From: Williamsia sp. 1138
Lineage (GTDB): Bacteria; Actinomycetota; Actinomycetes; Mycobacteriales; Mycobacteriaceae
Assembly (NCBI RefSeq): GCF_002095435.2
Contig: NZ_MJEJ02000052.1
Location: 1 to 64,000 of the forward strand
Direction: 5' to 3'
Length of the DNA: 64,000 bases
The notes beneath the pieces are model-generated. The model had not been told where the DNA came from. It saw only the letters and a list, made by a program, of their open reading frames with translations, and did no database searches. Shown here piece after piece: positions 35,191 to 44,575 of this stretch (its first letter is position 1; the number at the start of each line of letters is the position of its first letter). The translations under genes and the position numbers were made by a program.

Positions 35191-36048
35191 TCAGCGCTGT
35201 GGTGACTCGCGTTGTGCGGCGAGGTGCCCTGGACGATTGGTGAAACGCCGTTCCGACAGCCCGAGCGACGGCTGTGTTTCGAGGTAGGACTTCGAGCGGT
35301 GCCCAGCCGCCCCGATGTCGACGCGAAAGTCTTGAACGTCTGCAAACACGCCGGCGAGTCCACGAGCGCGGGTCACCGGGTCTCGTGGACTAAGAAAGTT
35401 CAGCCATGAGTCGGTTGACTTATAGGGGAAGTTCCCGATGAGCTCCCTACGTGATGCCGCGAAGAGGGCGGTGTTGGCTGGACTGCCGATGGTGACAACA
35501 CGTCGAACGACGATGTCTTTCGGAAGCCGAGTGATGAGGTCGACTGTTACTACGCTCCCCAGGCTGTGACCGACGATGACGATCTCCCCCCGCTCAGGGA
35601 GCTGAGACAGCACACGTTGCAGAACAGCTCCGCGCATGCCCTTCTGGTACACATAGGCTTCAATCTGATGGATCTCGTTCGCAAAAAGCTTGTTGGGTAG
35701 CGCTTTCGCCAATCCGCCTAGTGCTGCATGTGACGGGTCTAGGTCCAGTAGTGGAAACCCGATACTTTGCACAGAGGGGTCCGCGCCGACTGCCCTGGCG
35801 GCGTCGATCTGTCGATTCAAGAACTTTGCACGCTCAGACGAGACGTCAGCTTTCTCGCCTTGCGCGGTCGGCTTCGGAACCGCGGCGTTTGCATCCGGTG
35901 ACGACAAGATGTCGGAATAGTTGGGTGCGATAACGTCGGCTTTGTCGACTGCGGTGAGCCCTTGGGCTACGAGGCTGTCATTCAGTGCACTGAGCCATCC
36001 GTGGTCGCCATCGCCATCACCGACCCCGTGTAAGTAGACGAGCTTCAT
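35191..36048 (-). CDS. Lipase-like alpha/beta hydrolase of the defence island
   Basis: 285 residues starting MKLVYLHGVGDGDGDHGW, with the HG oxyanion motif (residues 7-8). The nucleophile elbow VGHSLGSVV falls near 157-165, and an Asp/His region follows (LSPRDPV, then GAAGHRSK). No signal peptide, so it acts inside the cell; a phospholipase or esterase attacking the host membrane would fit abortive defence. It is the first gene of a two-gene operon with the Gly/Ala-rich membrane protein. The substrate is unknown. Confidence 0.8.
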   Translation of the reverse strand: MKLVYLHGVGDGDGDHGWLSALNDSLVAQGLTAVDKADVIAPNYSDILSSPDANAAVPKPTAQGEKADVSSERAKFLNRQIDAARAVGADPSVQSIGFPLLDLDPSHAALGGLAKALPNKLFANEIHQIEAYVYQKGMRGAVLQRVLSQLPERGEIVIVGHSLGSVVTVDLITRLPKDIVVRRVVTIGSPANTALFAASRRELIGNFPYKSTDSWLNFLSPRDPVTRARGLAGVFADVQDFRVDIGAAGHRSKSYLETQPSLGLSERRFTNRPGHLAAQRESPQR

Positions 36049-36184
36049 CCAAAATGCCTTTCCGTCTCTGAAATCTTCGCCGTCGGGGCGCCGCTCAGCT
36101 TAGCGACTTCGTCCGATACACCGCCGCGGCCAACGGCAGTCCATCTGAGACCGCGCCGGATCAAACTCGTCTGCCCCAATTTAT

Positions 36185-36209
36185 AAGTACGGTTGTATCG
36201 CAGATACTT
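36185..36209. promoter_or_regulatory. AT-rich dyad upstream of the nuclease-helicase operon
   Basis: GTATC-GCA-GATAC (36195-36207) is a perfect 5-3-5 dyad, flanked by AAGTA (36185-36189) and TACTT (36205-36209). It lies in the divergent region between the hydrolase and AddB-like genes. It may be an operator or promoter element; the function is inferred. Confidence 0.3.
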
Positions 36210-36298
36210 AGACCGTGACATTGGTTCGTGAGATCAGCCCGGGTTCGCGACGATCGGACCGCCATGATTGTCGGACTGGTAGGGGAGGATCGTCAATT

Positions 36299-39097
36299 GT
36301 GAGTAGTCCATCGGCAACTGATCTCGTCGCAGCGGTCTCCGCCTCGAAGGCTGGCGACCCCCTGCGGTTGGTGACTGTTATCGTCCCCGGTTCGGGTGCT
36401 CGTCGGGACGTCACATGCGCGCTTGCGCGACACGGCGGGTCGGCGAATACACGCGTGCTGACGCTCGACGATGCGGTCGACCTGCTGGCAGCACCTGCGC
36501 TGGCGCCGAGAGTTCTGCTGCCGTATCCGCTCCTCGAGGCGTCGATCGAGCAGATTCTCGACGAAGCGCCCGGGCTCTTCGCTGACGTAGCAGATCAAGC
36601 GATGACCGCTCAGGCGTTGGCCGGCGCTTCGTTTGAGCTGACGAGCTACCGCAATCCGGCTGTTGAGGCGCCGACGAAGCTGGTCGGGGAGATGCTGCGC
36701 ATTCATCGGATCGCAACCGTAATTCACGCCGAGAACCACTACCTGCGCCACGAGGCTTACGCGGTGGCGCTCGCGCAGCTCGAGCGACTGGGCGAGATCA
36801 TCGTGTACCTGCCCACACCTGCCGACACAGCATCCGCACGTTTGCTGGCAGCCATGCAGGAACGCGGGACCACCGTCGACAACACCGATGTGACGTTCGG
36901 GTCGTTAGTCATACACGCCTCCGACGCCGACGACGAGGCCCGAGCAGTTTCTCGGGTGGTCAGAGCACACATCGCGGACGGGATCCCTGGGCACCGAATC
37001 GGCATCTTCTACGGCTCCCGGGAGCCCTACCTACGCCTCCTGCACGAACACCTGGCCGCCGGCGACATCGCGTTCGCCGCCCCGGAGTGCCACGGGCTCG
37101 CCGATCGCCCAGTAGCACGGTCGCTGATCGCGCTTCTCACCCTGAATCCGGCCGAACTGTCCCGTCGGGATCTGCTCGCCGCACTCGCAGAGCGCGCGCT
37201 GAAGCGACCTGAGCTCAACAGCGAGCCCATCTCGCAATCGAGGCTCGAACGTCTGACACGCGAAGAGGTACCGCTTGTCGGCGGCACCGACTGGGATCGG
37301 CTCGCATCGGTTTCTGTCGACAAGAAATATCATAGGCAGGCACTCGCGACCCACGCCTTCGTCGTGTCACTCCGATCGGCACTCTTAGCAATCGCCGCAA
37401 CCACCAGCTGGTATGACACCTCCGTCGCGATCGCCGATCTGATCGCAGACCACTTTGTTCCGCCGAAGGGCGAGCAGTCGACCGCAGACCACAAGGCGTT
37501 GGCCTCGATCGTCAGCGCGCTGGCGGACCTCGATGGCGTGGCGCCATCGCCGTCAATCACCCGAATCGCGGATGCCCTCGTCGCCCGCTTCCAATCCACC
37601 ACTCGGTATGTCGGGGAGAGCTCGGCGGCAGTCAGCGTGGGGCCGCTGTCGGAAGGCGCCGGCCGCGATCTCGAGGTGTCCATCCTCGTGGGCGCTGCCG
37701 AAGGCATCATCCCTGATCGACGCCGAGCAGATCCGCTGCTTCCCGTCGAGCTCACCGGGCGCACCCCCGCCGACGATATCGACCACGACCACCGCCTCTG
37801 GAACCTCACCCTGGCTGCCGGACAGTCGCATCGCATCATTTCCTTCCCCCGTGGCAGCCTGCGCGGTGGTGCTGAAAAGGTGCCGTCGCGCTGGCTCCTG
37901 CCGACAATGGAACACCTCGCAGGCCATCCCGTCGGCGTCGTCGACTGGCAGAAGGACACGGCCACCACGCCGCTGATCGTCACCATCGAATCGTTCGACT
38001 CCGCAATCCAGAAGGTGGACAGCCGAATCGGAACCAGCGCAGCATCGGCGACCGAATGGCGCCAGCGTGCACTCGCCGCCGTACCTGCCCGACGTCGTCA
38101 AGATGTGTTGCCGGACCCGGTGATCACCAACGGTATGGAACTGCGCAGCGATCGTCTCAACGGACGGTTCAGCCGTTTCAACGGCAACGTGTCGTCCGTG
38201 CGAAATCTGCTGCGCTACTTCGATGATGCCGTATCACCGACTCCTCTTGAGAGCTGGGTTGCGAGCCCTTATAAGTTCTTTTTCGAACACATCCTGCGGG
38301 TCCGCGTCCTCATCGACCCGGATGCGGCAGCCGAGATCAACGCACTCGCCAAGGGGACGATCATCCACTCGATCCTGGAGAACTACATCCAGACCGTCAT
38401 CGACGGAGAGGAGCCGTCACTTGACCGCCTACTGACCGTCGCCGACCGGGAGCTGCTCACGGCGCATGCGAGCGCGCCCGGGTGGCTGCCGCAGCTCTGG
38501 GACAAGGATCGTGCTGCAATCCGTGACGACCTGGTGGTCTGGTTCCAGCACGACGCTGCCGACCAGGCCGACGGCTGGGCGCCGGCGCTGGTAGAGCGGA
38601 AGTTTGGCGACGACGAAGCAACTATCACGATCGCCGGGGGAGTGGTGAAGTTCCGAGGATCGATCGACCGCGTCGACATCAACTGCGACGGTCGCGTCCG
38701 CGTCACCGACTACAAGTCGGGCCAATCCAAGTCCTACGCGGACCTGACGCTCGATTCGCCCACCGACGGGGGCCTCAAGTTCCAGCTCCCCGTCTACGGG
38801 CTCTTCGCACGCACCCTGGGAACCGACGTCACGTCGCGATATTGGTTCATCACCAGCAAAGGCGGCTTTGACCAAGTCGGATATCCATTGACGGACACTG
38901 TGGTCGATGTGCTTATCGACGACATCTCACTGATCCACGCTGCGATCACCGGGGGATACTTTCCGCCGCGAACGCCTGATACGCATTGGTCGGATGACCT
39001 GCTGGAACTCGTCGGCACCCGAGGACTGGAGCGGGCCTGGGCGAACCTCGAGAACGTTCCCGAACTTGATGCCTACCTGCAGAAGTACGAGCGCTGA
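36299..39097 (+). CDS. PD-(D/E)XK nuclease family protein, AddB/RecB-like
   Basis: 932 residues from a GTG at 36299 preceded by AGGGGAGG (36281-36288). An earlier GTG at 36215 has no ribosome binding site and adds a low-complexity Arg-rich start. The C-terminal nuclease motifs are visible: GTIIHSILENYI (His motif), FRGSIDRVDI (Asp) and VTDYKSGQSK (D-x-K). The N-terminal and middle parts follow the AddB/RecC-like helicase fold, but no intact Walker A is seen at the N-terminus. It overlaps the UvrD-like gene by one base (TGATG). Together they would form an end-processing nuclease-helicase. Confidence 0.85.
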   Translation: MSSPSATDLVAAVSASKAGDPLRLVTVIVPGSGARRDVTCALARHGGSANTRVLTLDDAVDLLAAPALAPRVLLPYPLLEASIEQILDEAPGLFADVADQAMTAQALAGASFELTSYRNPAVEAPTKLVGEMLRIHRIATVIHAENHYLRHEAYAVALAQLERLGEIIVYLPTPADTASARLLAAMQERGTTVDNTDVTFGSLVIHASDADDEARAVSRVVRAHIADGIPGHRIGIFYGSREPYLRLLHEHLAAGDIAFAAPECHGLADRPVARSLIALLTLNPAELSRRDLLAALAERALKRPELNSEPISQSRLERLTREEVPLVGGTDWDRLASVSVDKKYHRQALATHAFVVSLRSALLAIAATTSWYDTSVAIADLIADHFVPPKGEQSTADHKALASIVSALADLDGVAPSPSITRIADALVARFQSTTRYVGESSAAVSVGPLSEGAGRDLEVSILVGAAEGIIPDRRRADPLLPVELTGRTPADDIDHDHRLWNLTLAAGQSHRIISFPRGSLRGGAEKVPSRWLLPTMEHLAGHPVGVVDWQKDTATTPLIVTIESFDSAIQKVDSRIGTSAASATEWRQRALAAVPARRRQDVLPDPVITNGMELRSDRLNGRFSRFNGNVSSVRNLLRYFDDAVSPTPLESWVASPYKFFFEHILRVRVLIDPDAAAEINALAKGTIIHSILENYIQTVIDGEEPSLDRLLTVADRELLTAHASAPGWLPQLWDKDRAAIRDDLVVWFQHDAADQADGWAPALVERKFGDDEATITIAGGVVKFRGSIDRVDINCDGRVRVTDYKSGQSKSYADLTLDSPTDGGLKFQLPVYGLFARTLGTDVTSRYWFITSKGGFDQVGYPLTDTVVDVLIDDISLIHAAITGGYFPPRTPDTHWSDDLLELVGTRGLERAWANLENVPELDAYLQKYER

Positions 39098-42000
39098 TGA
39101 CCTCCACATCGAAGAACCTGGTCGATACCGCGGAACGCACCAGGATCGAAAACGACACCGCAACAACACTGTTTGTCGAAGCCGGCGCTGGCAGTGGCAA
39201 GACGCACTCACTCGTTCAACGAATCTGTCATCTCGTTCTTGCGGATGGCATCGAACTCGACCGCGTTGCTGCGATCACGTTCACCGAGAAGGCTGCTGCC
39301 GAACTGCGCGAGCGAGTTCGCGTCGAATTAGCCAAACACACTGGTCCGCTTGCCGACCGGGCGCTTCTGCAGGTGGATACGGCCGCCATCGGCACCCTGC
39401 ACGCATTTGCCGCGCGCATCGTGAGCGAGCACCCGTTGGAGGCGGGCGTGCCACCGCGACTGCAGGTGGTCGATGCGATGGGGTCGCAACTGTCGTTCGA
39501 GCGTCGGTGGCGTCGGATCCAGGCGCACCTGTTCGGAGATTCGACTTCCACCCCGCCCGAGCTCTCCGATGCGATGAAGGTGATCGTAGCGTCGGGAGCC
39601 TCTCTCATCACGGCGCGCACGTTTGCTGACGCGCTGGATCGGCACTGGGATCGTCTGCGCGTTGCTGACCGCGTCCCTGTCCTAGCGGTCCCCGATATCG
39701 ACGAATTGCTTCGGCAGGCCGACGTCATCGGTGACCGTGCGGCGGACTGTACCGACCACACCGACGCGCTCTTTGCCCATCTCGGCAAGGTCGCTGCGTG
39801 GCGCAACGACATGGCCGAAACAAGAAATAGCGCATCGTGGCTCCCGGTCGCGCTGCTGTGCCCCGGGCCGGGCAACGGCGGCAAAGCCGCGAACTGGGTG
39901 GGTGGCGCCAAAGCAGTGAAGGAATCCATCAAGGAACTGAAAGCAGCTGCCGCCGAGGTTCGCACCCGGTACGTGTCAAGTGCGATCCAGATCCTGATCC
40001 ATCACCTTTCGGCCGTGATCGTCGATGAAGCAGCCCAGCGTCGTCGCGAGGGACGACTCGAGTTCCACGACCTCCTGGTCTACGCGCGCGACGTCCTTCG
40101 AGTCCCGGAGGTGCAAGCGGCCGTCCACGATTCTTATCAACGCGTCATGCTCGATGAGTTCCAGGACATCGACCCGCTGCAACTCGAACTGGCCCGGCTA
40201 ATCGTCGAAGGCGATGACCTGGGCGGCCGGTTGTTCACTGTCGGCGACCCCAAGCAGTCGATCTACCGCTTCCGACGAGCCGACATCGCCGCCTACATGG
40301 CGGCACGAGACCTCGCCGGCGCCGATGGCATCGCGACGTTGACGACCAACTTCCGTTCGACCATTCCCGTTCTCGAGTGGGTCAACGATGTATTCGGGCG
40401 AGTCATCGTTCCCGAACACCACGTCCAGCCCGAATACACACCACTCGATCCCGCACCCGGACGCCCGGCGTGGACATCGACGACTGGGTGGGGGCCAGCG
40501 CCGTTCGTGTTCATCGACCCAGCGACACCGGTGTACGACGAGCTGTCGCTGTCGAAGGCGGAAGTGCTACGAGCGCGGGAAGCGCGCGACGTCGCGAAGG
40601 TGATCTACACCGCCACCACCCTTGGCTGGCAGAAAGAGACCGGGGGTTTCGAGAAATACAACCACGAGCCGATCTCGTTGCGCGACATCTGCATCCTCAT
40701 CCCGTCGCGTGGAATCCTTCCGTTCCTAGAGAAGTCCCTTGACGCCGCCGGCATCGAGTTCCGTTCTGAGGCATCGTCGCTGGTGTACTCGACGCAGGAG
40801 GTCCACGATCTGCTGCTGACGTGTCGAGCGCTGGCCAACACTGCGGATGAGGCGGCGCTGGTCGCAGCGTTGCGCACGCCGCTGTTCGGGTGTGGTGATG
40901 ACGACCTGTTGCGATGGAAGAGCAGCGAGGGCCGATGGAATTGGTTTGGTCTTCCGCCGGCTGGTCTGGAGGAGTCGCCGGTTGCGACGGCACTGGCCTA
41001 CCTGAAGTCGGCGTGGTTCGAGCTCGGTGATCTGAATCCTGGAGCCTTGTTGAGCCGCTTGGCAACTGGCCGGCGCGTGTTCGAGGTGTCGATGGATTCG
41101 CCCCGCCACCGCGACGTGTGGCGTCGGCTGAGATTTGTCATCGACCAGGCGCACGCCTGGTATGACGACGACCGTGGCGATCTGCGTGACTACCTTGACT
41201 GGGCAGCAACCCAGAGCGAGGAGAACGCACGCGTTGCCGAAGCGGTTCTTCCTGAGATTGGCGTGAACGCGGTGCGGATCATGACGATGCACGCGGCTAA
41301 AGGATTGCAATTCCCGATGGTGATTGTGGCCGGAATGAGCGGTGGCTTTCGATCGGGGAGTGATCCGGCGATCTGGGATGATTCGGGCGAGTTACACGCG
41401 TCGGTGGCTGCTGGCACCCGCACCCGTGGGTACGCGGATGCTGAGGTGGTGGAGAAGACCTACACCGCTGCTGAGCGCGTCCGACTCCTGTACGTGGCGT
41501 GCACGCGCGCGGAGAGTTTCCTTGCCGTGTCCGGCTATATGCCGGAGAAGGGTTCGTGCTGGGGCAAGGTTCTTGCTGCGGCGCTCGCAGAGGTCCCGAA
41601 CGACCCGCCGGAGCTGCTCGATGTGGTGCGGCTCGAGGACGAGGGGAATTCGATTGGGTCGCAAGTTGAGACGTGGGAGGAGTGGCAGGCCACAACCGCA
41701 CGGGTGGCTGCCACATCGTCTATCGTAGCGTCGATGTCGCCGACGACCATCGCACACGCGGACACGGATATGACCCGTGCGGTCCTGGCCGGTTACCGAA
41801 ATCACGCTTTCACGGTTCGCACTTCTGCTGAGATTGTCCCTCCGTCCGTTGGCGCCATTGACCACGGGAAAGATCTCGGGGTTGCGCTGCATGCGCTGAT
41901 GGAGATCGTCGATCTCACTGCTGCGTTGGATGATGCGTTCGAGGCGCAAGCGCGCGTAGCGGCCGACATCTCGAACCTTCAGGATCCAGACCGATTCGTG

Positions 42001-42336
42001 CTGCTGGCCCAGTCTGCGCTGGAGTCTGATCCGGTACGTCGAGCCGCGGCCACTGAACACTGGAGGGAGATGCCGCTCGTGGGAGTCGGCCCCGATGGCG
42101 AGACCGTCGTCGACGGTATCGCCGATCTCGTCTACCGCGACGATGCAGGTGATCTCGTCATCGCGGATTACAAGACGGATATTGGGGTCAGTTCCGAAAC
42201 CGTCGAGGAGTACTGGATCCAGCTAGCGATCTACGCGTCGCTGCTCGAAGGTGCTACAGGACAGACGGTCTGTCGTCTTCAATTGATCTTCTGCAGGCCG
42301 GGTGGGGCTACTGTTCTCGATCGACGCCGAGGGTGA
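39097..42336 (+). CDS. UvrD/REP-family helicase-nuclease, AddA/RecB-like
   Basis: 1079 residues. SF1A helicase motifs: I EAGAGSGKTHS (28-38), Ia AITFTEKAAAELRERV, II LDEFQDIDPLQ, III VGDPKQSIYRFRRAD, V MTMHAAKGLQFP and VI LLYVACTRA. Near the C-terminus a PD-(D/E)XK core is visible (DGIADLVYRDDAGDLVIADY, then KTD, about 1006-1028). It is thus a double-activity AddA-type subunit: ATP-driven 3'-5' unwinding and strand cutting. With the coupled AddB-like gene it resembles AddAB, but here it sits inside a defence island rather than in a recombination locus. Confidence 0.92.
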   Translation: MTSTSKNLVDTAERTRIENDTATTLFVEAGAGSGKTHSLVQRICHLVLADGIELDRVAAITFTEKAAAELRERVRVELAKHTGPLADRALLQVDTAAIGTLHAFAARIVSEHPLEAGVPPRLQVVDAMGSQLSFERRWRRIQAHLFGDSTSTPPELSDAMKVIVASGASLITARTFADALDRHWDRLRVADRVPVLAVPDIDELLRQADVIGDRAADCTDHTDALFAHLGKVAAWRNDMAETRNSASWLPVALLCPGPGNGGKAANWVGGAKAVKESIKELKAAAAEVRTRYVSSAIQILIHHLSAVIVDEAAQRRREGRLEFHDLLVYARDVLRVPEVQAAVHDSYQRVMLDEFQDIDPLQLELARLIVEGDDLGGRLFTVGDPKQSIYRFRRADIAAYMAARDLAGADGIATLTTNFRSTIPVLEWVNDVFGRVIVPEHHVQPEYTPLDPAPGRPAWTSTTGWGPAPFVFIDPATPVYDELSLSKAEVLRAREARDVAKVIYTATTLGWQKETGGFEKYNHEPISLRDICILIPSRGILPFLEKSLDAAGIEFRSEASSLVYSTQEVHDLLLTCRALANTADEAALVAALRTPLFGCGDDDLLRWKSSEGRWNWFGLPPAGLEESPVATALAYLKSAWFELGDLNPGALLSRLATGRRVFEVSMDSPRHRDVWRRLRFVIDQAHAWYDDDRGDLRDYLDWAATQSEENARVAEAVLPEIGVNAVRIMTMHAAKGLQFPMVIVAGMSGGFRSGSDPAIWDDSGELHASVAAGTRTRGYADAEVVEKTYTAAERVRLLYVACTRAESFLAVSGYMPEKGSCWGKVLAAALAEVPNDPPELLDVVRLEDEGNSIGSQVETWEEWQATTARVAATSSIVASMSPTTIAHADTDMTRAVLAGYRNHAFTVRTSAEIVPPSVGAIDHGKDLGVALHALMEIVDLTAALDDAFEAQARVAADISNLQDPDRFVLLAQSALESDPVRRAAATEHWREMPLVGVGPDGETVVDGIADLVYRDDAGDLVIADYKTDIGVSSETVEEYWIQLAIYASLLEGATGQTVCRLQLIFCRPGGATVLDRRRG

Positions 42337-42444
42337 CCCGCCTGTGAACGAGCAACCCTGGCTATCCGGCCGAGCAAGTCATCCGAAATCCCGCTATCGG
42401 CTATCGGCCGGAACTTCTTCGGTGGCGGGGAATCCGTGCAACGG

Positions 42445-42468
42445 GGGCGGGTGAATATCAGTCCGCCC
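42445..42468. terminator. GC-rich hairpin between convergent genes
   Basis: GGGCGG (42445-42450) pairs with CCGCCC (42463-42468) around an AT-rich 12-nt loop, between the addA-like stop (42336) and the DUF262 gene stop (42544). A possible terminator; there is no T run. The rest of the 207-bp gap shows nothing else. Confidence 0.3.
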
Positions 42469-42543
42469 GCGCTGGATTAACTTCGCACCTTCATGTACAC
42501 AAACGGCGAGCGCGATGACAGCTGCTGAACATGGATTTCTGCG

Positions 42544-44427
42544 TCATGCGTCGTCGTCGTCAACGACAAAATCCTCGGACGGCAAATCCGTATCTGGGTA
42601 GATGACGGATTTGCCCGTTGCTTTCTCAATCAGCTTTGCAAGCCGCCTCTGGCGGTCTTCCATAAATCCGTCAAAGTCGTCGGCCCAAAGTAGGTCAGGA
42701 TCTAAAGCGTGGCTGGATAAGCGCTCTCGAAGTCGTTCCCTTTGCTGCTCGCCCTGGGGGGTGACCTCGGCGAGTAAACGACTAAGGTAAGCGCTCGGCG
42801 CATCGCCCCCGATCTTTCGATTGGTCCGAGCGCTGAGCGGCGATTTATTAAGGATCGAGTCGTACCTCGCGGGGGCTATAGCCTGCTTCTTGCACCACGC
42901 TTTCGGGAAGATGTGGTGTATGTCGACGTTTTCTTCGAAGAAAATTGTGTTGCTGAAGTCTTGGCCCTTCCGGAAGTCCTGTGCACCGATGTCCATAAGC
43001 AGTGCGTTGACGCCCTTATACGCCGCCGACTGGCGGGTACGCATGCTGAGTAGTCGATCGGCGCGCACGGTGGCGTCGTGGACTGTGGTGGGCTCGGGAC
43101 CGCCGCGTGCCCACGCGAGTACCTGCAGAAAGTCTCGCGCAATGCGGCTTTCGGTGGTCGAGCCATACAATTCACCGAAAACCCCGCACCAGTACCATTC
43201 GGAGACCTTTTTCGCGATGGAAGGGTTCTCAAAGTCGTCCTGGAGGTCTGCCAGGATCGCCGCCAGCGGGACGACTTGACTCTGGTATGGCAAATCCGCC
43301 ACGCGGTAGATTCGGTGATTTACTAGGAATTTCGCCGCTCGCGTGAACCCGTCCTCTACGAGCTTTTCGTATTTTAGGTAAGCCGCGAGAGGCAAGTTGA
43401 GAAGCGTGCTACGTGTCACCGAGACCTGCGGGAGATCCTTGCCGCTGGCGCCCTGGGACTCCGCGCTCTTTCTAAGATCTTGAGTATGGAAGAGGGAAAC
43501 AGCCTGGAAGAAGTCGGTGTTGCTGACGCCTGCTAAAACACCGCGCGGGCTGGATGGCATTTTGAAGATGTTCTCAAGTCTGTTTTGGCGGCCGGGTTGT
43601 TTATCGGCGCCAATCCAATCTTTGCGCAGTTCGTAACCCTCGGCGGCGTACATGGCGGTGATCAACTCGAAAGCATCTAGAGCCTTTCCGCCAGTATTAA
43701 CTTTTTCGAATACTGTGCAGACGGCTTCCTTCGAAGTGGCTTTGTCGAGGGCGATGACGGGGACGAGATAGCCAATAAAACTCTGTACGACTTGGTCGTG
43801 GAATCGCGTCAATTCAGCAAAACGCTCGGCGAAATCTTCTTTTCCGGTGTGTTTCTGAATGAATGCGGTCTGCCAAGTGTTCCATGACAAGAGTTCGCTG
43901 GCGGGAAACATCATGTTCTCGATCTCGTAGTCCTGGGAGGACAGATCAAGTTCAGTTGTCTTGCCAAAATTGGACGTTATCTTCTTGGATTCGGGAACAA
44001 TTACGATTGCCTCGTCCCGATCGCGTTTGGGGTCGAGCGCCGTGGGGATGTCGATGTAGAACCATCGGGTGACGCGCTGCTTACGTGGGGTTACGGTTCG
44101 GATAGCTTTCCCTCTCACGAGGACCTGGTACAGGGACGTAAGTCGCTGCTGGCCGTCTAGAAGCAGGGACGACGGAGGATCGACCGTCGGTGGAGCCCCC
44201 TCAAGTACTCTTGGCTTAAATGAGACCGACCCTCCGGTACCGAGCGTCATCACAGCTCCTACCGGGAATCCCCGAGAAATCGACGCTAACAAGCTGCGTA
44301 TGCGCTCCTCGTCCCAGACCCAGCTTCGCTGGAAGTCAGGAAGTTGAAGTTGTCCTTCGGCGGCGTCTTCCAGCAACTTCGTCAATTTCACCGAACCAGC
44401 AGTGAACATCGATCCGTTGTCACTCAT
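42544..44427 (-). CDS. GmrSD-like DUF262 and HNH (DUF1524-like) endonuclease
   Basis: 627 residues. The N-terminal DUF262 (ParB/Srx-like) domain shows LPDFQRSWVWDEERIRSLL (29-47) and LLDGQQRLTSLY (89-100); the DGQQR block is the nucleotide-handling signature. The C-terminal HNH/DUF1524-like nuclease shows VDIHHIFPKAWC (about 500-511) and an Asn-containing KSPLSARTNRKIGG. This is the domain order of GmrSD type IV enzymes and related anti-phage proteins such as BrxU, which cut modified DNA. It follows the PLD-helicase gene on the same strand after 148 bp, so joint transcription is possible. Confidence 0.88.
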   Translation of the reverse strand: MSDNGSMFTAGSVKLTKLLEDAAEGQLQLPDFQRSWVWDEERIRSLLASISRGFPVGAVMTLGTGGSVSFKPRVLEGAPPTVDPPSSLLLDGQQRLTSLYQVLVRGKAIRTVTPRKQRVTRWFYIDIPTALDPKRDRDEAIVIVPESKKITSNFGKTTELDLSSQDYEIENMMFPASELLSWNTWQTAFIQKHTGKEDFAERFAELTRFHDQVVQSFIGYLVPVIALDKATSKEAVCTVFEKVNTGGKALDAFELITAMYAAEGYELRKDWIGADKQPGRQNRLENIFKMPSSPRGVLAGVSNTDFFQAVSLFHTQDLRKSAESQGASGKDLPQVSVTRSTLLNLPLAAYLKYEKLVEDGFTRAAKFLVNHRIYRVADLPYQSQVVPLAAILADLQDDFENPSIAKKVSEWYWCGVFGELYGSTTESRIARDFLQVLAWARGGPEPTTVHDATVRADRLLSMRTRQSAAYKGVNALLMDIGAQDFRKGQDFSNTIFFEENVDIHHIFPKAWCKKQAIAPARYDSILNKSPLSARTNRKIGGDAPSAYLSRLLAEVTPQGEQQRERLRERLSSHALDPDLLWADDFDGFMEDRQRRLAKLIEKATGKSVIYPDTDLPSEDFVVDDDDA

Positions 44428-44575
44428 TCATTCCCCATCGGTAGAACCGTTGATTGCAAGCGAGAGTCCTCTAGACGACCCTACCGACCCCATTGGATCG
44501 CATTGGCGCGTTGGCTGGCACACGACGCCGTCAGTCGCAGACTGGAGGCCTGGTGCGCGTTTCAGTAGCAGGAAG

